Positions 8,725 to 16,295 of a DNA stretch of 64,000 bases are shown piece after piece. The stretch is from positions 1 to 64,000 of the forward strand of contig NZ_AOMO01000034.1 of the NCBI RefSeq assembly GCF_000338875.1, given 5' to 3'. Position 1 is the stretch's first letter, and the number at the start of each line of letters is the position of its first letter. The DNA is from Vibrio mimicus CAIM 602. Its GTDB lineage: Bacteria; Pseudomonadota; Gammaproteobacteria; Enterobacterales; Vibrionaceae. The position numbers and the translations under genes were made by a program. The notes below the pieces were generated by a model. That model was not told the DNA's origin. It saw only the letters and a program-made list of their open reading frames with translations, and ran no database searches.

Positions 8725-9839
8725 AGTTAATTCTCAATCTACTCTCTCTGAAAAATGCTATCGCCGAAATGAAGCCTGATGAAAAAGGCATATTCGCGTG
8801 GGTACGCGAAGTCACACCGATAAATAAGATTGATTATGAGTTAGCACAAGGTAAGGATGTCGAACTCAAAGATGTTGATATTGATTCGGGGCTACTCAGT
8901 TACAAAGGTAGACAGGTTCTTTTATATATAAAGGATCATGGTTCAATGACTCAATCTGCAATTAATATTCCATATTCAGGTAATAAATTCCATGTTGCAG
9001 ATTGTTCAGCCTTGAAGAAAATGAGATCTAAAGGACGATTTGAAAGGTACGTTGCAACTAATGATACCTCAGGAGAGTTTTTGATTTCTGGAGATGGAAT
9101 TGAAGGAAAAGCGATATTGAGAGTCTGCAAAAGTTGTCTCAGTGCTTTGAACTATAGAGGGTGGTCTACAGGTGAAGAACGTAACAAAATACTGAATAAT
9201 TTTAGCATGACAGAGTTCTTTTCAACCTACAGTTCCTTTTTTCCTCACATGCCTTCAAGGATTGCTGAAACAGCGGAAAGCGGCTACCCAAGTGATTGGG
9301 CCAAAATATCTTCTCATTATAGAGTTGAGAAAAATTTTGAATGTGAACAATGCGGCGTGAACATGCGTTCTCATAGAGCACTTTTACATGTTCATCATAT
9401 AAATGGTGTTAAATCTGACAATAGGCCTTCGAATTTAAAAGCACTTTGTATTGATTGTCATAGTAAACAGCCTATGCATGAACATATGACTCTGAGTCAT
9501 CGTGAGCGCCAAACTATTAATGATTTGCGTAAGCAACAAGGCCTTTTAGATAGATTAATGACATGGAAAGAATTGTTCGATTATGCTGATCCCGGTTTAC
9601 ACGGCGTTATACATGCATGTAGAGATGCTGGTTTAAAATTACCTGTGGTTAATTATTTAGTAAAAGATAGCTCTGGTAAATTAGCCGCTCATCTGGAGTT
9701 AGCATGGCCGAAACATAAGTTTGGTATTGCTATATCAGAAAATGATATTAATGATGCTAGGAGTAATGGTTGGAGTGTTGTTGGAATGAATGAGTTTTTA
9801 GATGGCTACAAGTTACAGTCTTATAACCTCAAATTCTAA
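8721..9839 (+). CDS. zorE: ZorE-like HNH endonuclease
   Basis: A 372-residue protein with a classic HNH nuclease centre at about residues 210-255: CEQCGV, then LHVHHINGVKSDNRPSNLKALCIDCH, with two zinc-binding Cys pairs and the catalytic His. In type II Zorya the effector next to ZorA and ZorB is the HNH protein ZorE, while type I uses ZorC and ZorD; here no ZorC or ZorD follows. The N-terminal half has no domain I recognise. The gene overlaps zorB by 4 bp and ends about 50 bp before the phage terminator repeat. Calling it ZorE rests on operon position and the HNH motif; a divergent effector type is possible. Confidence 0.85.
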   Translation: MKLILNLLSLKNAIAEMKPDEKGIFAWVREVTPINKIDYELAQGKDVELKDVDIDSGLLSYKGRQVLLYIKDHGSMTQSAINIPYSGNKFHVADCSALKKMRSKGRFERYVATNDTSGEFLISGDGIEGKAILRVCKSCLSALNYRGWSTGEERNKILNNFSMTEFFSTYSSFFPHMPSRIAETAESGYPSDWAKISSHYRVEKNFECEQCGVNMRSHRALLHVHHINGVKSDNRPSNLKALCIDCHSKQPMHEHMTLSHRERQTINDLRKQQGLLDRLMTWKELFDYADPGLHGVIHACRDAGLKLPVVNYLVKDSSGKLAAHLELAWPKHKFGIAISENDINDARSNGWSVVGMNEFLDGYKLQSYNLKF

Positions 9840-9886
9840 AGATGGTAACTCTTGAGTTTCCCTCCAACTTGCGGTAGATTTTCCAA

Positions 9887-9987
9887 CAATACCAAAGCTG
9901 CCTCCGGGCGGCTTTTTTGTTTCTGAACCCTGCCATTGGCGGGGTTTTTTATTGGCTGTCGGGAGTTGAGATGCCATTGAAAGAGCC
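9887..9987 (+). repeat. Direct repeat copy B: double terminator plus intact holin start
   Basis: This is the partner of the repeat at 3911-4010. It contains the hairpin AGCTGCC-TCCG-GGCGGCT with T6, then CCCTGCC-ATT-GGCGGGG with T6, which together form a tandem rho-independent terminator that would stop transcription from the Zorya operon. The holin ribosome-binding site GGGAG and ATG follow at once. Here the start codon opens a full-length holin. Confidence 0.85.
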
Positions 9988-10282
9988 GGAGAGCTGGACC
10001 CAACTCCAATCCATAGGCCTTGCGCTGATGGCGATTTGGGGAGGACTGGTGACTTATATCATCGATATTCGCAAAAAGAATCGTCCCTTTCGTTGGGTAG
10101 AAGCGCTGATGCAAATCATCGTCTCTGGATTTGCGGGTGCATTGTGTGCTTTGGCCGCGATGTACTTTGAATGGCCGCAAGAATTGGCTGGTTTTGCTTG
10201 TGGTATCAGTGGTTACGCTGGCTCGCGGATCCTTGCCATATTTGAGCGTAAATTTATTAGCTCTATCTCAAATCAGCCTTAA
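9971..10282 (+). CDS. Phage holin
   Basis: A 103-residue protein with about three hydrophobic helices (residues about 14-31, 44-62 and 68-86), a charged RKKNRPFRW loop and a short charged tail. It resembles the LydA / class-II-like holin families, which form inner-membrane holes that let the endolysin out. The ATG at 9971 follows a GGGAG site; a longer open frame upstream runs through the terminator and is unlikely. A terminator and the endolysin gene follow, so lysis genes are grouped as in most tailed phages. Confidence 0.8.
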   Translation: MPLKEPESWTQLQSIGLALMAIWGGLVTYIIDIRKKNRPFRWVEALMQIIVSGFAGALCALAAMYFEWPQELAGFACGISGYAGSRILAIFERKFISSISNQP

Positions 10283-10301
10283 ACGCCGAATGCTTTGTAT
10301 T

Positions 10302-10337
10302 GCCCTCACATGCTTGGTTGGATGTGGGGGCTTTTTA
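10302..10337 (+). terminator. Rho-independent terminator between holin and endolysin
   Basis: A 10-bp stem (GCCCTCACAT at 10302-10311 / ATGTGGGGGC at 10322-10331, one G-T wobble) with a 10-base loop, followed at once by TTTTTATT. The T run merges into the GGAG ribosome-binding site of the endolysin, a junction type seen repeatedly in this prophage. Confidence 0.8.
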
Positions 10338-10350
10338 TTGGAGAAACGTC

Positions 10351-10869
10351 ATGTTTGATGTGGTGTTCGAACGTCTCATGCCCCACGAAGGTGGCTTTCA
10401 ATGTGACCCCAAAGATCGCGGCAACTGGACTGGAGGACGTGTCGGCGTTGGTGAGCTTAAGGGCACCAATCGTGGTATTGCCGCGATGACTTACCCACAT
10501 CTTGATATCAAAAACCTCTCTTACGAGCAGGTGAAGGCGATTTACTTCGAGGATTGGTGGCAAGCACTCGGTATGGCGCGTTTTCGTCCGGCGATGCAAT
10601 ACCAACTCTTTGATGCTGCGGTGCAGCATGGTTGGCATCGTGCCGTAAAAATGCTGCAAAACGCAGTGGGTGAAAAGCCTGACGGCATTATCGGTCCGAA
10701 GACGTTGTTGGCGACACAAACTATGGATCTCAATGACCTACTGATGCGCTACATCGCCTATCGCATCACGTTTTACACCAAGGTTTCGACCTTCAACGAA
10801 TACGGGCGAGGGTGGATGCGCCGAGTCGCGCAGTGCTTGCTGTTCGCCGCAGTGGACAATGACCTTTAA
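10351..10869 (+). CDS. Phage endolysin, GH108-type muramidase
   Basis: A 172-residue lysozyme-like endolysin that cleaves peptidoglycan glycan strands at lysis. The N-terminal half has HEGGF with the presumed catalytic Glu and DPKDRGNWTGG, typical of glycoside hydrolase family 108. The C-terminal half has the matching peptidoglycan-binding domain (GEKPDGIIGPKT and the tail helices). I start at the ATG at 10351 after GGAG, because an upstream in-frame start at 10300 would read through the terminator hairpin. It follows the holin and precedes small membrane and lipoprotein genes, completing a lysis cassette. Confidence 0.9.
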   Translation: MFDVVFERLMPHEGGFQCDPKDRGNWTGGRVGVGELKGTNRGIAAMTYPHLDIKNLSYEQVKAIYFEDWWQALGMARFRPAMQYQLFDAAVQHGWHRAVKMLQNAVGEKPDGIIGPKTLLATQTMDLNDLLMRYIAYRITFYTKVSTFNEYGRGWMRRVAQCLLFAAVDNDL

Positions 10870-10878
10870 GGGGATTTT

Positions 10879-11037
10879 ATGGACAAGCTAGGTCTTATTT
10901 TTAAAAACCGAAAAGTGATCCGAGCGTTGGTAACGTTATTGGCGGCATTGATGCTGTCATTAGGCTACCAGATATCGCCGGAGTTTCAGTCGCTGGTGTC
11001 ACAGGCGGTGTGTGAAGTGATGGAATGTATCGAGTAA
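10879..11037 (+). CDS. Small single-helix membrane protein of the lysis cassette
   Basis: A 52-residue ORF 9 bp after the endolysin with a GGGGA ribosome-binding site. It has a basic start (MDKLGLIFKNRKVIR), one hydrophobic helix (ALVTLLAALMLSLGYQI) and a short acidic C terminus with two Cys. It could be an accessory holin-type or antiholin-type protein. No family is recognised with certainty, but position and coding structure make it likely real. Confidence 0.6.
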   Translation: MDKLGLIFKNRKVIRALVTLLAALMLSLGYQISPEFQSLVSQAVCEVMECIE

Positions 11038-11041
11038 CACG

Positions 11042-11218
11042 ATGAACGAGTTGTTATCCCTTTTGATGAGGCTAGTGAATGCAATTTTGGATTCGATTAA
11101 CCGGTCGCGTAAACAAGCGGCAACCGATTCTCCTAGTGAGCATATTGCTAATGGTGGTCTCGTGCAGCGCAGTGAGAAAACCTTCGCCGATGTGGCCAAC
11201 CAACCTGACCGTGATTGA
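11042..11218 (+). CDS. Small protein overlapping the lipoprotein gene, possible inner spanin partner
   Basis: A 58-residue ORF (MNELLSLLMRLVNAILDSIN...) that starts 4 bp after the previous stop and overlaps most of the next gene in another frame. It begins with an amphipathic or hydrophobic helix followed by a charged tail. Nested genes of this kind right after an endolysin are typical of Rz/Rz1 spanin pairs. However, the helix is not a clear membrane anchor and the protein is shorter than usual Rz proteins. Confidence 0.4.
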   Translation: MNELLSLLMRLVNAILDSINRSRKQAATDSPSEHIANGGLVQRSEKTFADVANQPDRD

Positions 11219-11300
11219 GCTAGCCGATGGTGGACTTTGCCTTGACCGAGCTTCGGCAGAAAAGCTTGCCGCTTTTAAAGCGGAATTAGAGTCGTTGTAA
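11079..11300 (+). CDS. Rz1-like outer-membrane spanin lipoprotein
   Basis: A 73-residue ORF with a basic head, a hydrophobic signal (PILLVSILLMVVSC) and a lipobox-like VVSC, giving a mature lipoprotein of about 42 residues that starts at Cys. The mature part contains the proline-containing stretch KPSPMWPTN. Phage outer spanins are short lipoproteins encoded after the endolysin and link to an inner spanin to disrupt the outer membrane. The overlap with the ORF at 11042 supports this, though the assignment rests on layout and lipobox rather than strong similarity. Confidence 0.6.
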   Translation: MQFWIRLTGRVNKRQPILLVSILLMVVSCSAVRKPSPMWPTNLTVIELADGGLCLDRASAEKLAAFKAELESL

Positions 11301-11312
11301 GTGGGAGTATTG

Positions 11313-11534
11313 ATGAAAAGTACCGCGCATGAACTCACGGTATTGGTGGATAAATCCAAGCCGTTTCGTTCATTATTGGTAAAAGCTGAGGCGGGTGGCT
11401 CCGTCGAACTGCAATATGAGCTCGATGGCGAGCGGATCACCGCACAAACTTTTACTGCGACAGGTCACTATGAGCTGGTGATCTTGCGTAGCGGGTACCT
11501 TGTTCCAAACAATGCCCACTTTTCCTTGGTGTAA
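11313..11534 (+). CDS. Hypothetical phage protein
   Basis: A 73-residue protein (MKSTAHELTVLVDKSKPFRSLLVKAEAGG...) predicted to be mostly beta strand, with no membrane segment and no motif I know. The ATG at 11313 has GGGAG upstream; a GTG at 11301 in the same frame is less likely. It sits 3 bp before the LamG-like gene and is probably translated with it, perhaps as a small virion component. Confidence 0.6.
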   Translation: MKSTAHELTVLVDKSKPFRSLLVKAEAGGSVELQYELDGERITAQTFTATGHYELVILRSGYLVPNNAHFSLV

Positions 11535-11536
11535 GC

Positions 11537-12115
11537 ATGGTCGATCAACAGCCTCTTTGGGTGCGCCGAGTCTTGGTGAGCCGCGAACGCTACGCCCCAT
11601 ATTTTGATGGTTTAACGCAATATGCAGTATTGGATAAACCTATGGTTTTCACTGGTGATTTTGATATTTCTATTGAGGCCGAAGGGTTAAGAAACGACAG
11701 TTTTCAAGCGCTCTTTTCTGGAGAGACGGTCGATAACTTCTTTCGATTGCTCCAAGGTGGCAGTGGGATCCAGTGCTATATCGGTGGTGCGATTGTCTCT
11801 TGGTTGACCAATCAATTTGATGCGTCTAAGCCTCATCATTACCGGCTGAAACGGGTGGGGTCAGTGGCCTCAATTGGGGTTGATGGCGAATGGAAAGTCA
11901 GCCGTGAAGGTATTCAAACGCCGCTCACCGTCACTCGTATGATGCGCTCTTGGACCACTTCACTTTTCACAAGAGGGCAGATCCGCGAGCTCATCATTCA
12001 AGGGGCGGTGTATCCCTTAGATCAGAAAGAGAGTGCCATTCAAAGAAGCCAGCCAGATAACGGCAATTCGCTGACCATTATCAACCATACCAAAGCGATG
12101 TGGAGACGTGTGTGA
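11537..12115 (+). CDS. LamG/concanavalin-like phage protein
   Basis: A 192-residue protein whose first 150 residues follow the LamG / concanavalin-A-like lectin pattern: YFDGLTQYAVLDKP near the start, then FDISIEAEG, HHYRLKRVG and VASIGVDGEW. Such domains in phages decorate capsids or tails and bind surface sugars. It overlaps the next gene by 4 bp at GTGA. Its position between lysis and scaffold genes, where a terminase-portal block is often found, is odd. Confidence 0.65.
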   Translation: MVDQQPLWVRRVLVSRERYAPYFDGLTQYAVLDKPMVFTGDFDISIEAEGLRNDSFQALFSGETVDNFFRLLQGGSGIQCYIGGAIVSWLTNQFDASKPHHYRLKRVGSVASIGVDGEWKVSREGIQTPLTVTRMMRSWTTSLFTRGQIRELIIQGAVYPLDQKESAIQRSQPDNGNSLTIINHTKAMWRRV

Positions 12116-12387
12116 GCCTCTATCAGATGTATGCTTTTCTTTCGCTGCCCGAGTGGCAAATGCGCTTTAAATCCCGATTTCCTGATGCGGTTGAGGTTCA
12201 GGGCTATAAACTGGCGGTGTTTTTGAATACGGAAAAGGAGGTGCTGATGCGTCAGGCGAGCCAAGCTGTCGAACTGGAGGCGAGCGCGATTATCACCGCA
12301 CTGGTCACACAAAGTCACGCCTGCATGATCTGCGATTACGCTGCCGCCATGCAGGTTTGCCAGCATTTCGAGTCCAGCGACTATTAG
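12112..12387 (+). CDS. Hypothetical phage protein
   Basis: A 91-residue protein from the GTG at 12112, which overlaps the previous stop as GTGA and has a GGAGA site upstream; a GTG at 12100 in the same frame is an alternative. The sequence (LYQMYAFLSLPEWQMRFKSRF...) is mixed helix and strand with several Cys near the C terminus. I recognise no domain. A strong terminator follows. Confidence 0.55.
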   Translation: MSLYQMYAFLSLPEWQMRFKSRFPDAVEVQGYKLAVFLNTEKEVLMRQASQAVELEASAIITALVTQSHACMICDYAAAMQVCQHFESSDY

Positions 12388-12404
12388 CCCCATTAGTATG
12401 CAGT

Positions 12405-12432
12405 GCCGAGCCTTGTGCTCGGCTTTGTTGTT
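12405..12432 (+). terminator. Rho-independent terminator before the scaffold gene
   Basis: A perfect 7-bp stem (GCCGAGC / GCTCGGC) with a 5-base loop, followed by TTTGTTGTTTTTG. It separates the lysis and accessory block from the head genes. Confidence 0.8.
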
Positions 12433-12503
12433 TTTGTCGCTAAGCGTTTTTTCGAGAGCGTTTAACCGCACAGACAGCGATACGTCTAATCAAAGGAGTC
12501 ACC

Positions 12504-13508
12504 ATGAATACCCATCAAGACACGATTGCCGTCACTGGTAATGAAACATTGGAAGAGCTGGAAGCTTTGCTGGAATCGATGGAAGCGGAAGAAAGTCGCC
12601 CAATTGTCGAGAAGGAACAAGGCGCTGACGAGCACCTTGCTCCCTCTTCACAATCGCAAAGCGTGGAAGGTTTAGACGGCGATACCGATGCAGCCTCGCC
12701 AACTGCAGAGCCTAACGCAAAGCCAGACGGTATTCTTGCCAAAGACCAAAAGCACATTATCCCGATGGAGGTGCTCGAGCGAGAGCGGCAAGAAAAAGCT
12801 CAGCTTCGCCAAGAGCTTGAAGAGTTAAAAGCGCATTCAGCGCAGCTTGAAAAAGCGCAGCGCATGATTGATGTGCGAAATAAACAACTCGAGGAATTGG
12901 GCGTTGCGCCGGCTGACTTACCCGAAGATGCCACCATTGATGAAAAAAAACTTGCCGCGTTACAGGAGGATTACCCCGAGCTCGCACCCTTCTTTTTGGC
13001 TATGAATAACAAAATTGAGGCGTTGGTTTCCAGTGGCTCGATGGCGGCCTCGACCACACCACCGGAGACTGAAAGCGCCGCGCCAGTGGACAACGCTGAG
13101 TTGACGACCGCGCTACAAGCAAACGCGGATTTGCAGTCGTGGATGAGTGAAGGTGGTGCGCGTTGGAATGCCGCGCAGCAAATTGATGACCATTTGGCTT
13201 CAAGTTCTGAATGGGCGAATCGAAGCTACGCAGAGCGATTTGAAGAGGTCAGTAAGCGGGTACGACTGGCGTTTGGTGACGAACCTAAATTGTCAGCCCA
13301 AGAGGCTCTGAGCGCGGCGCAAGAAGCAAGCCGTAAAGCAAAAAACGCTTTGCCTGCATCACCGAGTGAGCTTGGCAATACTCATCGCACGGGGGATTCC
13401 GATCTGATGAACCGGGTACAGAGTGCTAATCACGAAGAGCTGGGTAAATTGTTTGACTCTCTCAGTGAAGCGCAAATCGAGCAACTGCTTTATAACGCTG
13501 GATTCTAA
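12504..13508 (+). CDS. Putative phage scaffolding protein
   Basis: A 334-residue acidic protein rich in Glu, Gln and Ala. It has a disordered N terminus, a central coiled coil (ERERQEKAQLRQELEELKAHSAQLEKAQRM) and a Pro-rich, low-complexity middle. This composition and its place directly before the major capsid gene are typical of scaffolding proteins, which guide procapsid assembly and are then removed. The ATG at 12504 has AAGGAG upstream. No protease motif is seen. Confidence 0.75.
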   Translation: MNTHQDTIAVTGNETLEELEALLESMEAEESRPIVEKEQGADEHLAPSSQSQSVEGLDGDTDAASPTAEPNAKPDGILAKDQKHIIPMEVLERERQEKAQLRQELEELKAHSAQLEKAQRMIDVRNKQLEELGVAPADLPEDATIDEKKLAALQEDYPELAPFFLAMNNKIEALVSSGSMAASTTPPETESAAPVDNAELTTALQANADLQSWMSEGGARWNAAQQIDDHLASSSEWANRSYAERFEEVSKRVRLAFGDEPKLSAQEALSAAQEASRKAKNALPASPSELGNTHRTGDSDLMNRVQSANHEELGKLFDSLSEAQIEQLLYNAGF

Positions 13509-13528
13509 ACCCGTTTTTCAAACACTAA

Positions 13529-13556
13529 GCCTCAGCTGACACGCTGGGGCTTTTTT
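13529..13556 (+). terminator. Hairpin-terminator before the capsid gene
   Basis: An 8-bp stem (GCCTCAGC / GCTGGGGC, one wobble) with a 6-base loop and a T6 run, leading straight into ATTGGAG and the capsid ATG at 13571. It may attenuate or process the head-gene message, because the very abundant capsid protein is encoded just after it. Confidence 0.8.
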
Positions 13557-13570
13557 ATTGGAGTGAAAGT

Positions 13571-14776
13571 ATGACAACCATTACTGACGGCGTGAAGTTA
13601 CAGGAAACCGCGCTGTTCAAAGCGACCCTGCGCAATCGCTCGTTTACTAATATGTTGACCGAAGATGCGCCGCAGAGTGTGACCAGTAATAAAAAAGGCA
13701 ATGAGCAAACCTCACCTCATGCTCCGATTGTCCGCTGCGCCGACTTAAGTAAATCGGCAGGGGATGAGGTAGAAATGCAGATTGTGCATGGTTTGACGAA
13801 AAAGCCGACCATGGGCGATCGCCGAATTGCCGGACGGGGTGAAAGTTTAGAGTTCGCGGACTTCTCACTGAAAATCAACCAAGGCCGCCATCAAGTGGAT
13901 TCTGGCGGTAAGATGACGCAGCAAAAGACTCGCCATCCACTGCGTAAACTCACTCGAGCTTTACTGCCAGATTACGTGAATACGCTGCAAGATCAGGTTA
14001 CGGCAGTGCACCTTGCCGGAGCGCGGGGTGATTATGCGACCGATGACATCATTGTGCCTTTAGAAAGTGATACTGAGTTTGCCGAGATCATGGTCAATGA
14101 TGTCTTGCCGCCAACGTATGATCGTCACTTCTTTGGGGGCGATGCTACCTCCTTTGAAGGGCTCGATGCGGCGGATATTTTCTCGATTGAAACATTGGAT
14201 AATATCGGTCTCTACCTTGAAGAGATGCCTCATCCACTACAGCCAATCCGTTTTAATGACGACAAGATGGCGGGTGATGAGCCCTTCTATTTACTGAGTG
14301 TTACCCCACGTCAATGGAGTGACTTCTATACCTCAACCTCAGGTAAAGATTGGCAAAACCTCACTGCGAATGCGATTTCCCGATCGCGTAACTTTAATCA
14401 TCCGGTGTTTCGCGGCGATTGTCTGATGCGAGGCAATATCTTGGTGCGCAAATACAAAGGTATGCCGATCCGTTTTAATCCTGGTTCTGTTGTCTCGATA
14501 TCCAATAACGATAAAGCAGCCAGTGTGCGTCAAGTCAATGCGGCCACCACCATAGATCGTGCCATGTTACTCGGCGGGCAGGCGTTGGCATACGCGTGGG
14601 GAAAAACGCAAGGTGGCCAATCCTTCCGTTATCACGAAGAAGATGTGGATGCGGGTAACCGTACCGAAGTCACTGTGTATTGGATGAATGGCTCCAAGAA
14701 AATTCGCTTTAAAGACAAAACGGGGCGCGTGAACGATCACGGGGTGATTGCGCTCGATACGGCTGTGAACCTGTAG
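13571..14776 (+). CDS. Major capsid protein, N4-gp56 family
   Basis: A 401-residue capsid protein of the N4-gp56 / DUF4043 type. Seen are the N-terminal segment with LRNRSFTNMLTEDAPQ, the central HQVDSGGKMTQQKTRHPLRKLTRALL, the phrase FLLSVTPRQW-like (here YLLSVTPRQWSDFYTST) and the C-terminal AMLLGGQALAYAWGK and DVDAGNRTEV. It forms the shell in the HK97-like fold of podovirus-type phages. It follows the scaffold gene behind a terminator and GGAG site. The length and all regions look complete, so this part of the prophage is not visibly decayed. Confidence 0.9.
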   Translation: MTTITDGVKLQETALFKATLRNRSFTNMLTEDAPQSVTSNKKGNEQTSPHAPIVRCADLSKSAGDEVEMQIVHGLTKKPTMGDRRIAGRGESLEFADFSLKINQGRHQVDSGGKMTQQKTRHPLRKLTRALLPDYVNTLQDQVTAVHLAGARGDYATDDIIVPLESDTEFAEIMVNDVLPPTYDRHFFGGDATSFEGLDAADIFSIETLDNIGLYLEEMPHPLQPIRFNDDKMAGDEPFYLLSVTPRQWSDFYTSTSGKDWQNLTANAISRSRNFNHPVFRGDCLMRGNILVRKYKGMPIRFNPGSVVSISNNDKAASVRQVNAATTIDRAMLLGGQALAYAWGKTQGGQSFRYHEEDVDAGNRTEVTVYWMNGSKKIRFKDKTGRVNDHGVIALDTAVNL

Positions 14777-14790
14777 TGGAGTAAACGTGA

Positions 14791-15171
14791 ATGACTCATC
14801 GACAAAGTGAAACCTTTAACAACCGTGTCTACGTTGGGGCGCACGGCAATTTATCGCTTGAAGAAGGAAAACTCAGTGTCAAAAACACGCCTATCGACAC
14901 GGTATTCGCTGTCTTGGAGCTGCCGATTGGTTTAAAGCTGACGGGGGTACGTCTGGTGACCAATGGGCTTGGAGCCTCGGTCAGCGTCGATATCAAAGTC
15001 AACGATATCGCCCTAGCGCTTGGGGAAGCGGTCGCCAATAAAGTCGCCAAGCAGATCCCGATCAAGCCCGTGTACCTCAAAGAAAAGGGCATCCTGAACG
15101 TCACCATTAAAGGTGGTGTCGCCACAGGCGAGCTTCTCATCTTGCCGGAGTACGTCAACGTTGGGTATTAA
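14791..15171 (+). CDS. Hypothetical virion protein downstream of capsid
   Basis: A 126-residue beta-rich protein (FNNRVYVGAHGNLSLEEGKLSVKN...) with no known domain that I can name. The ATG at 14791 has GGAG 13-14 bases upstream; an out-of-frame GTG lies 4 bases before it. Its place just after the major capsid gene and before a terminator suggests a capsid decoration or head-stabilising role, which is inference from position only. Confidence 0.6.
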   Translation: MTHRQSETFNNRVYVGAHGNLSLEEGKLSVKNTPIDTVFAVLELPIGLKLTGVRLVTNGLGASVSVDIKVNDIALALGEAVANKVAKQIPIKPVYLKEKGILNVTIKGGVATGELLILPEYVNVGY

Positions 15172-15190
15172 GCCCAGCCACTGTAGAGAG

Positions 15191-15218
15191 GGAGGCCAAG
15201 AGCCTCCTTTGATTTTTG
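15191..15218 (+). terminator. Hairpin-terminator after the decoration-type gene
   Basis: A perfect 6-bp stem (GGAGGC / GCCTCC) with a 5-base loop, followed by TTTGATTTTTGGGAGAG. Again the T run merges into the next ribosome-binding site. Confidence 0.7.
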
Positions 15219-15228
15219 GGAGAGAGTG

Positions 15229-15693
15229 ATGACGCATAAAATTGCTGTGGTCTATATCGGGCCTAAGCCGAAGAAAAAAGACACGGTCGCTGGCTCTAGG
15301 CTGGTGTTTCCGCGCCATAAGCCGGTGTTAGTTGAACAAGATTTGGCTTATCAACTACTGGATTTTCCGAGCGTATGGATAACGGAAGAGGAGTTAGAGG
15401 ATCATCTGAAGCTTCTTGATGAAAAGGCCCAAGCGATGGCTCATCAACGGGCAGTGCAAGAAGCAATGCAGGAGGCAGAAGAAAAAGCGGCTTCCATGGT
15501 TGTCATGCTAAATGGTGAGGAGTTGGATCTCGATAAGCTCAACTCAGCCAAGTTAAAGACGCTGATCGCTGCTAATGAACTCGATATCGCCCCCAAAGGC
15601 GCGCAGGAAGAGGTGACAGAGTTTCGAGTACGAGTGCGCGATTATCTGCGTCGCATGAGTGAAGAGAGTGAACCGGCAAACCTCGCGGAGTGA
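15229..15693 (+). CDS. Hypothetical phage head protein with C-terminal HeH/SAP-like helix pair
   Basis: A 154-residue protein. The N terminus (KIAVVYIGPKPKKKDTVAGSRLVFP) is strand-rich, the middle is a charged coiled coil (EKAQAMAHQRAVQEAMQEAEEKA), and the C-terminal 50 residues (LDLDKLNSAKLKTLIAANELDIAPKG) resemble the helix-extension-helix or SAP-like fold found in small phage head or rho-like proteins. The ATG at 15229 is preferred over the GTG one codon earlier. It likely acts in head completion, by position. Confidence 0.6.
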   Translation: MTHKIAVVYIGPKPKKKDTVAGSRLVFPRHKPVLVEQDLAYQLLDFPSVWITEEELEDHLKLLDEKAQAMAHQRAVQEAMQEAEEKAASMVVMLNGEELDLDKLNSAKLKTLIAANELDIAPKGAQEEVTEFRVRVRDYLRRMSEESEPANLAE

Positions 15694-15695
15694 TT

Positions 15696-16295
15696 ATGGA
15701 AACCGTCGCTATCGAACAGTTTGTGCCTACCCTTCGGCAATTGGTCAATGTCGCACTTGCGCCATTACTGCACAGTGCTTTGCTGCAAGCCGGGCAAGAG
15801 TTTTGCCGAGAAAGTGGTCTTGTGCGTTACACGAGAACAATCGACAGGGTTAGTGCGCACCAAGTGGTCGCGATTGTGGGTAGCTCTGAGTTGAATTCAC
15901 CGAGTGTTGGTCGGTACACCACCGCTGAGTTGATGGCGGTGGTGGATGATAAAGGCTCGGCATTAATCAAAGGTATTGATTATCTGCAAACCAGTCGTGA
16001 TGAGCTGCGCTTTATTAGGGAGGGGGAAGATCTTTTCATCCACTGTGCGATAGAGCCACAACGTGACTCACAGACCTTACCCAAAGTGCTTTGGGATGAG
16101 TATGGCCAAGCGATCTGTTATGGCGCAGCCCATTGTCTGATGTTGCAACCCGATAGTGATTGGCACAATCCATCGCTGGGTCGTGAGTATCGAACGTGGT
16201 TTGTTGAGGCGATCCGCTGCGCTAAGCGTTTTGGCTTAGAAACGGGTCAACAACAGGCCTTTACCAATCCGGTACGTCAACGGGAGTTCTTCTGA
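15696..16295 (+). CDS. Putative phage head-tail connector protein
   Basis: A 199-residue protein (METVAIEQFVPTLRQLVNVALAPLLHSALLQAGQEFCRESGL...) with an N-terminal helical part and a C-terminal helix bundle (CYGAAHCLMLQPDSDWHNPSLGREYRTWFVEAI), a layout shared with the next gene and with small connector or adaptor proteins. It ends by overlapping the ATG of the next gene by one base. I recognise it by architecture and position rather than a named family. Confidence 0.6.
   Translation: METVAIEQFVPTLRQLVNVALAPLLHSALLQAGQEFCRESGLVRYTRTIDRVSAHQVVAIVGSSELNSPSVGRYTTAELMAVVDDKGSALIKGIDYLQTSRDELRFIREGEDLFIHCAIEPQRDSQTLPKVLWDEYGQAICYGAAHCLMLQPDSDWHNPSLGREYRTWFVEAIRCAKRFGLETGQQQAFTNPVRQREFF

Noticed and set aside
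9836..10180. Minus-strand ORF opposite the holin
   Set aside because: It crosses a double terminator and is antisense to a well-supported holin gene.
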